64,000 bases of DNA, taken from NCBI GenBank assembly GCA_033439265.1, contig JAVTVX010000010.1, positions 2,976,001-3,040,000 on the forward strand. The letters are read 5' to 3'. This DNA is from Dillenia suffruticosa (taxonomy: Eukaryota > Streptophyta > Magnoliopsida > Dilleniales > Dilleniaceae). Shown here in pieces: positions 11,781 through 20,684 of this stretch. How positions within the stretch are numbered: the first letter of the stretch is position 1; every line of letters begins with the position of its first letter. Made by a program: the position numbers and the translations under genes. Below the pieces are notes generated by a model. That model worked only from the letters and a program-made list of their open reading frames with translations. It ran no database searches and was not told where the DNA came from.

Positions 11781-14549
11781 TGTCACGCCCCGACTCTCCC
11801 GTCGAGCACATAACAACCGCCGCGTTATCTCGACATACGGGCATGACCTCCCCATATACCGAGATAGCGCAAGGCATTCCAATTGTACAATAAATCTTCC
11901 AATACACAAATCCCTCAAATAAGAAAATCATATATACAGCCCACATGCAAAGGACTCAACTGGTCCATCCCTGTACACACCAGCATGCGTTGGCACACAC
12001 ATTTGGGAAGGGAATTCCTGTACATGCACGCATGCAGTGTGGCCATCCCAGCCAATCCACAATTCTCAGTACAAATAAAACATTCCAAAAATATTTCAAA
12101 TCAAAATGAAAGAAAACTCAAATCATAGCTGTAGATTTAATATTTCAATCCAAATGTCCCAGTACAAGATAAAACATTTTTCCAAAAAAAAAAAACAAAA
12201 TGGTTCAATGAAAATAATGAAATCTCAAATCATAATCGTCGGATTTTACCAATACTTGCCGAAGAGCTCAACCAGTATCAGTAAAATCCTCCCGGTATGA
12301 GATATACAGAACTTCCTTTCCATGGTTCTACGTTCTACAATTCTCAAAAATTCTACACTACTAAATACCTATGCAAATCAGCAAAAATAATCCTCCAATC
12401 TGTAATAGTGGACGTCGTCTCCCTACACGTCCTCTGAAAAGGATTTAAGAGGGGGTGAGTATTTTAAATACCCAGTGAATAGAATGCAATGGTATGCGAC
12501 ATATAAATGAGGGTTGAGGGTGGTGATGCCAAATGCATATATCAAATATCATTTAATGCAATAACGAAATTCATTCTCATAAAATCATTCATATCGATCC
12601 ACCATGACTCATATAATCAATTCAATCAGTCAAATCTCATTACAATTTTGGGGTTTGCCGAAAATAATCTCCTACCAATGGCCGTTGGTAGGATCCGCCA
12701 AGGAGTTTTTCATAATTTTCATAAAATCCCCTCCACCTTGGCGTTGGCGCGAAGCTCCGTGGGGTGCTACCACGTTATCCGGCAGCCTGAGGAGGCTCTC
12801 CATCCCGCCTACCACCAAGCTAAATAAAACAGCCTTAGCCACGCCGCCCCAACAGTCCGGTCCGTGGCAAGACTCAGACTATAGTCATTTTTCCCAGCAC
12901 CATGTTACTAAACTCAATTTATAAATCAATACACGCTCAAATATAAGGTAGAGCAATATTTCACAATTCACATGAGTATCACAAAGTAACATGGTACAAA
13001 TAAGTCAATAGTCAACTCAAGAGTCATGGATATTTCAAAATATCATTTTAGGCATACCACAATCACAAAACAATTTCAATTTCATTTGCAAATTCATTTC
13101 AGAACTAAATTTATAAATCATAATTGAAAACAATTTACTCATTCATATGCACATAATCATCCACTCACTGTATACGGGAGGGTCTGCCGCTCCCTAAAAT
13201 GCACCACAATGTAAGAAGTATGCTCTCCTCGTTTGATCACCAAGTGTGTCACTACAATGGTAACACATAAGATATATAAATTTGTGTTGCAAATTGAAAA
13301 CTACTATGTTAAGTTATATTTCAATTAGTTCTTCATTTAGAATCAATGTTTAGGGCTCCGTAATTAGGCTCTAAATGTGTATATATGTTGTCCCTTTTTT
13401 CTTACCACCAAATCAACAAACTTTAATTGCTCATTTCCAAACCTTTTCTAATACCACAAAGTCACTTAGACTACTAACACCATCATTCCCTCATTCCATC
13501 TCTTGTATACTCCAAAATAGTCCACAAAGAATTGAATATGCTCAAGATAATCCACATTTGCATTACACATTTCCGCAAAATTTCAGCATGCTAACCCCCA
13601 TTCATCACCTCAAACATCGGCAAACACAACTCTATATTGTCAATTTAGGGTTCTCCCTAGAACTCCTATACATTACTCATCACATACACACACGTCTCCA
13701 AATTTCATGTCATACTCATCTCCAATCATCCCTGGACAGAATGCAACTCTTTATTCCCTTCTACAGTCACGGTCAGGCACATGCACATTCAACCTCAAAC
13801 TTTACAAAATGAATGACAATTTCATAACCCACCAACACATTTTCTTCCCATCATTTCTACCAACAATGATGCACATACTTTTATCCATTTTTCACAAGAA
13901 TTCTTTACACAATCTTTGTACTTTGAACACTAAATTTCAGTCCACCAAAAACGTTGAAATCATTCATATTTTTGTCCAACACAAAGTCCAACTTTCTGCA
14001 CATATTCTTCACCTCATTTCACTCCACAACATACACACAAATTCATCATTTAAATATCATTTGGATCTTTCTACCATTTTTGTTTCGTTTTGCCCCAAAT
14101 TCACTGTTCACAGAATTCCTAGGGTTTCGATTCTCTAACAAAAATCTCCAATATCTCAATAATAAATCACAATATAGTATTAAAGAAGTTAAACCCAAGT
14201 TTAGGGAGGAGAAATTACCTTGATTTTGGAGTCGGATTGAGTTTTGGAGTTTGGGTTACAAAAACCCTAAATTTCTCCCTTCGTGAAAATCTGAAACTTC
14301 CTCTGTTTATCTTCCATTCCTTGAGTTTGCTTGAAGTTTTGGAAGTCCATAAAATGAATTTAAGTGGAGAGTGGTTGATTGGTGGAAGATTGAACAAGAG
14401 AGAGAGAAGGTGATGAAACACAGAGAGAAAGTCGGGAGCAGGGGAGGAGAAGAGAAAAAGGAAAGAAGAAGAAAAAGAAAGAAAAAATGTGAGTGGTAGT
14501 GGGACCCACCCCTTTTTTTTTTTTTTTTTTCTCTTTTCTCGGTGTTACA
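11781..14549 (-). repeat. 5' LTR of the LARD-like element
   Basis: This 2769-bp LTR ends, on the minus strand, next to the primer site. Compared with the left copy it keeps an extra segment of about 27 bp near 12004-12030 and has a longer T run at 14513-14530. The high similarity of the two copies implies a recent insertion. Confidence 0.9.
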
Positions 14550-14629
14550 ATAAATGCTGGCCCGTCGTTTTCTCATCTATTCCAAGCTAGTAGATGTTCT
14601 TCCACATGATATGGAGTGTAACACCAAGC

Positions 14630-14667
<38 letters not shown>

Positions 14668-14670
<3 letters not shown>

Positions 14671-14731
14671 AGAGCCAAAACGCAGCGTTTTGGCCCTCCC
14701 CCCAATTGAATTAGGGCTAAAGCCCTAATTC
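14668..14731. repeat. Two adjacent perfect inverted repeats near the LTR start
   Basis: The first, 14668-14700, pairs GCCAAAACGC with GCGTTTTGGC around a single A, extended by GGGAG and CTCCC. The second, 14708-14731, pairs GAATTAGGGCT with AGCCCTAATTC around AA. Both recur at the start of the 3' LTR. They lie 50-115 bp inside the LTR and could be protein-binding sites or structured RNA or DNA. Confidence 0.8.
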
Positions 14732-16306
14732 GTTTCTTTCTCTCTCTCTCTCTCTCTCCCTCTCTCCGCCGACCCTTCGCCTCCCTCCCCCACCGCGGCG
14801 TTGGTCTTCACCGCAAGCTCCGCCGGCAGCTTCTCCTTCTTCTCCTTCTTCTTCTTCTTCTTCTCCTCCTTCTTCCCTCTCGGTTTCTCTCTCTCCCTTC
14901 GCGATCCCTCTCGCGATCGCTCTCTCTTCGTTGTTCTCTACCCTCCTCCGCGCGCCACCGCGCGACCCGCTTCCCTGCACAATCGCACCACCCGCGACCT
15001 TCCGCAGGCACCACCACCACAGCAACAGTGATTCCCTCCCTCGTGCGAGCGCGCGATCACCCGAGCACGCCGTAGCGCTAGCGCGACTGCTCGCGAGCGC
15101 GCGACCCTTCTTGCGCGAGCGTGAGTCCGAGTGCGCGGCCCAGAGTGCACGGGCGTGCACGGGCGCGCGACCCAGCGCACGAGTTTGAGCGGCCCAGCGC
15201 ACGAGCGCTCGGGGCCCAGCGCACGAGCGCGCGGCCCAGTGCACGAGCGAGCAGGCGCGCGAGCAGAGCGCGCGAGCACGCAGGGGCGCGCAGCAGCGCG
15301 CGAGCGCGCACAAGCCAGCGTGCGAGCGCGCACGAGCCAGCGCAGCACACGGGCGAGCACCAGCCCGCGAGCCACTGTCGGCCCGCAGGCCCGCCAGCCT
15401 GCAGGCCCATTAGCCGCAGGCCCATCAGCAGCAAGCCCACGGGCCCACCAGGCCCGCCAGCCCGTCCAAGCCCGCAGGTCCAGTACGGCCCGCGGCCCAG
15501 TTCAGCCCATCGGTCCGCCAGCCCGCCGGCCCGCTACCCCGTAGCACGCAGACCAGCGAGCCCGCTAGCTGTGGCCCACGAGCCCGCGACGGCCCGTGAC
15601 GGTCCGTGAGTTCGTGACAGCTCACGAATCTCCACGCAGGTAAATGACTTAGGGTTTTGTTTCGGATCTATGTGTTTAGATCTAACAAATGAACCTTGTT
15701 TTGATAGGAAACCCTACAGACTTTGGAGTGACCGAAGCGACTTTCGGACGAGACTCGGCGCTTCGAGAAAACCCTAGGTGAGGAGATTTCGACTCTAATT
15801 GATAAATTGGACGAATCTAGGATTGAATTTAAAATGAAAGGTTTTGTATATGTTTAGAGTATAAGTGGAATGCATATAGAATACAAATTATGAAATGATT
15901 ATCTATGAATTGAAGGTTAAGTATAGAATGTTACAGAAATTTGATAATCTGATTTAGGTTGATCTTTTGGAGACTCGAGCGGTCAGATCCGATTTGGCTT
16001 GTCAGTAGGGAGTGACTTCCCTCCCGTAGAACTGTGAGTGGGACTTTGACATTCGCTATTGATTGAAAACCATGTTTCAAAAATATCTTTTAATGACATG
16101 TTTCTGCAAAATGTATGATTGTTATGACTTTCCAATATTTGATGAAATGTTTTGTGACCTTTGGAGTGTCTTAACTGCTGACCTTATTGATATGCATCCA
16201 TGAGTTTTGATAAACGTATATTGTGCCACATTTTCGACATATTGATATGTTTTAAATGCTTTCACTGCATTGGCACATGGTTTTAAATGGATTTACTTAC
16301 ACATTT

Positions 16307-16520
16307 GGGCTATATGCCCGGCCGACTTTACGATATTATGTTTTGGGCTGTATGCCCGGCCGACTTTACGATATTATGTTTTGGGCTGTATGCCCGGCCG
16401 ACTTTATGATATTATGCATTGGGCTGTATGCCCGGCCGACGTTATGATATTATGCATGGGGCTATATGCCCGGCCGACTGGTGATGGGATGCATGGGGCT
16501 ACGTGCCCGGCCGATTTGAT
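16307..16520 (+). repeat. Six-copy tandem array of about 38 bp inside the LTR
   Basis: Each unit carries GGGCTRTATGCCCGGCCGAC followed by an AT-rich spacer (TTTACGATATTATG). Units start near 16307, 16345, 16383, 16421, 16459 and 16496. The array recurs in the 3' LTR from 22344. GGGC...GCCC within each unit could form a small hairpin. Confidence 0.85.
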
Positions 16521-17652
16521 ATTGTGATCCGTAGCTACGAAGGACATCTGGTAGAGGCACCCCTTGTGTCCGGATACGCTTCGGCCGGAGGTATCCGCTA
16601 GATTGTCATGTGTATGGGTGTCCCAGGTTGACCCTCATCGGAGAGGACGTTGAGTACGGCTCCGTCTAGCACCAGGCGGGGGCACCATACACGGCCGACT
16701 AGTTATATGTACACTATATATTTTTTTACAGGCTAGTTGGGGTAGTCTGTGGCCAACATTGGGGCAGAGAACCATTCTTTAATACTTGCATTTGGAAAAA
16801 CCCCCAATGCGCCGTCCTTGGTCGAGGTAGACCATTGCCGGGAATATTTCATTGGCCGGTTCTTCATGACATTGATGTAAAATTTTAGGATGCATATCTT
16901 GCTTTCTGATGTGTGCGTATTATATATGATTTTGAAATAACATGATTGGTTTGCACACTGTGGATATTTTCTTATCTTATGCTTTGACACTCCAAATTCA
17001 CCTCGATATTGATAGCATGATGTCAATCCCCTCACTTACTGAGTATCCTCCCATAGATACTCATCCCTCACTTTCTTTCCCACAGGATTAGTGTTGGATC
17101 GAGGAGATACCACTGGGATTGGGTATGGATATTTTCCATCTCTTCCGCTATGATGATTGGTGATATTATTATGTATTGGAGGTTTTAGATTGACCAATGT
17201 ATTTATATAAATTTTCTGGGATGACTGTATAAATTATGGACTTTATTTCGCGAAACTCACGTGTTGATTATTTCGTTGCATTGAGGCATTTGTAAATATT
17301 TAAAAATAACTTGGGAATTTATTTTATATATGCGTAGAATTTAAGTCCGCTCGGTGTGGCGGCTGCTCATGCTCTAGTTGGGCATGACAGTAGAGGTCTG
17401 TTGCTAGGACTGTTAGAAACTTTATAGCCTTGCGTTGTTCTGGATGTTGGCTATGGATATTGTTGATTTTGGAGAGGCCGGGATGGCCAATTGTTTATTT
17501 GTACTGGATGAATGTCATATACAGGTGAAATTGTACATGGGATACCTCCGATTTATGGGGAGGTTCTGCCCGATTTTCTGTAAAAATCCAGCCGGCATCC
17601 AGGGACAACGGGCGGCTGTTCACGATCCCGGTTCGGGGCGTGACAGTTCGGT

Positions 17653-17665
17653 TGGTATCAGAGCT
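17653..17665 (+). other. Primer-binding site of the gypsy element (initiator tRNA-Met)
   Basis: TGGTATCAGAGCT begins 7 bases after the 5' LTR end and matches the initiator tRNA-Met 3' complement. It defines the element as forward. Confidence 0.9.
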
Positions 17666-17963
17666 CTTGGTTTAGAGCTATGTTTTATAAAATGATTTGA
17701 AAACATTCCCAAGTAACTTGATTTTAAGTCCTCAATGCATTGGAAGTTTCACGCAATCATTTAATATCCCATACATGGTTTTCGACATATGAGTTATTCA
17801 TTTTAGGGGGTTAGATACGATTAGTATCTAACCTAATTGATTAAATTCTGAGGTCCAAAACTTCATTCATTTTAGGGGGTTAGTTACGAATAACTAGCCC
17901 TAATTTTTAAATCATGTCAAACTCTAGAAGTATATCTAATGAAAGTTCTCTCCTTGCAGAATT

Positions 17964-19406
17964 ATGCCGCCTAGACGCGGTAGACCAGTAGGACGCGGAG
18001 CTAGACCCGCGACCCCTCACGTGCCTGACCCTCCGAGGGAGCCTGAGACCCTTGGAGTGCCTGAGGCTGCTTTCTCTACACGGGCGCCCCCTGTAGCGCC
18101 TACTCGGCCGGCTGCTCCTGCCGAGGTTCCACCACCGTCCCTTGAGGCGTTTAGGCAGGTGTACGAGTGGTACACCTCACACGGAATTCAGATGCCACCT
18201 CCACCACCACCACCGACGGCCGTGCCGACTCCTACGGCCGTACCACCTTCTGTTGTACCAGATCAGCCACCAGTTGCTGATCCTTCTACTGTGTCGGGAC
18301 CTAGCGACACTATCTCCTCCACCTTAAGGCGTATTCACGAGCTCACCCAGCTGGTGAAGGAGGCGAGGCAGTTAGGCTGCACAGAGTTCGCAGGGACGGG
18401 TGATCCCACAGCAGCGAAGCACTGGATCAACCGTACCCGCAGGATTTTGACTGATTTGGGGTTGAGCGAGAACTACCGGCTTCGGATAGCAGAGAGACTT
18501 TTAGATGGTGACGCCCTCACTTGGTGGGAGGCGATTTGTGACGATGCTACCGAGCCGCTGCGATGGGAGGACTTCGTACGGGAGTTCGATCGCAGGTACT
18601 TCTCTGAGTTCCAGCAGGACCGCAAGAGGGCAGAGTTTCTGCACTTGCGGCAGGGAGCCAGGACAGTGACAGAGTATGAGATGGAGTTGAGGCGACTAGC
18701 TACTTTTGTTCCAGACTTAGCGACGCCGACGCAGCTACGGTTCAAGTTTGAGGACGGCCTCAACTTGAACATCAGGAGGTACATGACAGTGACCCCTAGT
18801 TCCTCCCTTGCGGAGATTGTGGACTCAGCATTTAGGGCGGAGGATATCGTCCGTGCTGAGGGCAGACAGCGGGAGAACAGGGAGCAAAAGAAGAGATCTG
18901 GGGCTTCTTCGAGCGAGGGCTCGAAGAAGGGCAGGAGTTCAGGATATCAGGAAGACTTTTCTCAGCCGAGACAAGCACATCCTGGACAGGGATCACGATC
19001 TCAGGGTTTTAGGACACCGGCCCCTAGTGCCACTACTCAGACTTCAGATCAATGGCACCCCTTTTGCCGCCGATGTGTTGGACACCACCCTTTTGGAGAG
19101 TGTAGGATGCCCATTACATGCTTCCGGTGTGGGAAGCAAGGACACATCAGGAGCACTTGCCCTGAGTTGGGATTTGGAGGTCACACAGCTAGTGGACACT
19201 CGAGTGTTCCCCGAGGAGGACAGCAGGGAACACCTGTGCACTCGAGTTACACCGCTCCACGGACGGTAGCCGAGAGCAACACGGTGCCAGGACCATCACG
19301 ACAGCAGCAGAGGACACAGGCCCGTGTATATGCGATGACGCAGGAGGATGCTGAGGCGAGTCCTGATGAGATTTTTGGTGTTCCTCCCACTGATCCCCAT
19401 GTTTAG
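17964..19406 (+). CDS. Gypsy Gag polyprotein (intact, 480 aa)
   Basis: The ATG at 17964 is followed by a basic start (MPPRRGRPVGRG) and a Pro-rich segment to about residue 110. The retrotransposon gag domain spans about 143-275, with GTGDPTAAKHWI, RLLDGDALTWWEA and WEDFVREFDRRYF. Two Cys/His motifs come next: one around residues 368-380 (CRRC...C) and a canonical CCHC knuckle at 386-399 (C386, C389, H394, C399). Gag forms the particle and its knuckles bind element RNA. The ORF ends TDPHV-stop shortly after RVYAMTQEDAEASPDEI, where related elements usually continue into protease, so a fused pol has been lost. It is GC-richer than the flanking host DNA. It is open throughout, which contrasts with the ruined pol behind it. 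Confidence 0.95.
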   Translation: MPPRRGRPVGRGARPATPHVPDPPREPETLGVPEAAFSTRAPPVAPTRPAAPAEVPPPSLEAFRQVYEWYTSHGIQMPPPPPPPTAVPTPTAVPPSVVPDQPPVADPSTVSGPSDTISSTLRRIHELTQLVKEARQLGCTEFAGTGDPTAAKHWINRTRRILTDLGLSENYRLRIAERLLDGDALTWWEAICDDATEPLRWEDFVREFDRRYFSEFQQDRKRAEFLHLRQGARTVTEYEMELRRLATFVPDLATPTQLRFKFEDGLNLNIRRYMTVTPSSSLAEIVDSAFRAEDIVRAEGRQRENREQKKRSGASSSEGSKKGRSSGYQEDFSQPRQAHPGQGSRSQGFRTPAPSATTQTSDQWHPFCRRCVGHHPFGECRMPITCFRCGKQGHIRSTCPELGFGGHTASGHSSVPRGGQQGTPVHSSYTAPRTVAESNTVPGPSRQQQRTQARVYAMTQEDAEASPDEIFGVPPTDPHV

Positions 19407-19569
19407 AGATGTCCATGTACTTTTTGAGAACCATCACTAGTTAAAGCCGTAGATGCTTAACTATGTTGGTTGTACATACATTTTGATATATATATATATC
19501 TATAGATATTTTCTTTTATATTTATCGACTGATCTTTTATTTCCTCACATTAGGAGTTATGACAATATG

Positions 19570-20442
19570 AGAAGTCGACACTCGTGTCCTATTTGACATC
19601 GAGTCGAACCATTCGTATGTGAGAAGCGCCTTTTTGCCCACGGGTTGGGTAAGCCTTGTCGCGAGGTTGCACGGCATACCTAACTATGTTATTGACACCA
19701 CTGTTGAGGACCCGAGACTTGAGAAGGTCCCAGTGGTGCAGGAGTTTCCTAAATATATTCCCGATGAGCTACCCGGACTAACCCCAGTTCGGGAGTGTGA
19801 TTTCGAGATTGACCTAGCTCCAGGGATCACTCTTATATTTATTTTGCCATACAGAATGACACCAGTGGAGTTTAGAGAGCTCTAGATCTAGTTGCGGGAA
19901 TTACTGGACAACGGTTTTATCCGTTTGAGCACCTTGTCTTAGGGTGTTCTGGTGATTATTCGTGAAGTAGAAGAACGAGATTCTAAGATTGTATGTGAAC
20001 TATAAGCAGCTAAACAAGGTTTTCATCAAGAATCGGTACCCTTTGCCATATAGTGATGATTTATTTGAGCAGTTCCATGGTGCGCGTGCTTTTCTCAAAG
20101 ATTGATCTTCGATTTGGATATCATAAGTTGCGGATCAGGGCTGAAGATGTGCCCAAGACCACATTCCGCAATCAATATGGACATTCCGAGTTTGTGGTTA
20201 TGCCATTTGGGCTGACCAACACACCAACAGCCACAGATAGTGATCGAGATGCGAAGTTTCCTTGGTCTTGCGAGGTGTTATCGGCGATTCATAAGAGGAT
20301 TCTCTCGGATCGTCGCTATACATACCAGATTGATACGAAGGGCGTCAAGTTCTTGTGGGACGATCGTTGTGAGACGAGCTTTCAAGAGCTCAAACAACGT
20401 CTGACGAGGGACGGCCCGACAGAGAGGATCTTAGTGTTTTAG
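19570..20442 (+). pseudogene. Gypsy pol remnant (protease scrap, RT N-part, fused RNase H start)
   Basis: The protease scrap reads RVLFDIESNHSYV where relatives have DSGASHSF, so the active-site Asp survives but Ser-Gly is lost. The sequence then jumps to the pre-RT segment PVVQEFPKYIPDELPGL and DLAPGITLIFILPYRM, stops at TAG 19885, and resumes in other frames. RT pieces include [14 protein letters not shown] and VMPFGLTNT. Right after that the text changes to [18 protein letters not shown] and then [11 protein letters not shown], which in intact elements lie about 100 codons downstream. An internal deletion has thus removed the RT catalytic YxDD region and thumb. The rest of RNase H, the integrase and any chromodomain are missing. 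No enzyme can be made. Confidence 0.9.
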
Positions 20443-20587
20443 CTCAGCACGTAGTTATTCTAGATTGATAGGTCAGAGTTTTGGGGAGGAGTGACTAGGT
20501 CGAGTAAGAGACCTGAGAGACCGAAGAGACTATTAAGAGACTTAAGAGACAGTACCCCCACTTGTTCAGCGTATTACTTTCTTTTAG

Positions 20588-20624
20588 TTTCGAGGACGAA
20601 ACTTATTTTTAGGGGGTTAGAAAA
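20588..20624 (+). other. Pre-LTR motif and polypurine tract of the gypsy element
   Basis: TTTCGAGGACGAAACTT is followed by AGGGGGTTAGAAAA ending at the 3' LTR. This is the usual plus-strand priming site, and it is intact although pol is not. Confidence 0.85.
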
Positions 20625-20637
20625 TGTAACACCAAGC

Positions 20638-20684
<47 letters not shown>

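Larger units (their letters stand above)
5380..14549 (-). mobile_element. Complete LARD-like LTR retrotransposon (gypsy-type ends, non-coding interior)
   Basis: Two direct repeats of 2734 and 2769 bp bound a 3667-bp interior. Both begin TGTCACGCCCCGAC and end CGGTGTTACA on the plus strand. The 5-bp flanks match: ATAAA at 5375-5379 and ATAAA at 14550-14554. The element reads on the minus strand. Its 5' LTR is the right copy, followed by a primer site at 11761-11774, and a purine-rich tract precedes the left copy. The LTR ends (TGTAACACC to GGGGCGTGACA) resemble those of the gypsy element next door. The interior has no gag or pol reading frame on the coding strand, so movement would need proteins from another element. 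Long LTRs with a non-coding interior match the definition of a LARD. Confidence 0.9.
14617..17645 (+). repeat. 5' LTR of the gypsy element
   Basis: This 3029-bp LTR contains an A run (14633-14667), two perfect short inverted repeats (14668-14731), a CT-rich tract, a very GC-rich block of short repeats (about 15040-15600) and a 38-bp tandem array (16307-16520). Arg/Ala/Pro-rich frames on both strands of the GC block come from the repeats and are not genes. Confidence 0.95.

Noticed and set aside
14717-15375. Captured host gene in the gypsy LTR
   Set aside because: The idea came from the intron-like junction near 15637, but the sequence upstream is simple repeats and gives no credible protein.
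15078-15609. Long Arg/Ala/Pro-rich open frames on both strands (also at 20953-21646)
   Set aside because: They overlap each other in several frames, lie in GC-rich repeats inside an LTR, and have no domain. They are products of base composition.
16307-16520. Regularly spaced direct repeats resembling a CRISPR array
   Set aside because: The units are contiguous 38-bp tandem copies in a plant LTR without unique spacers.
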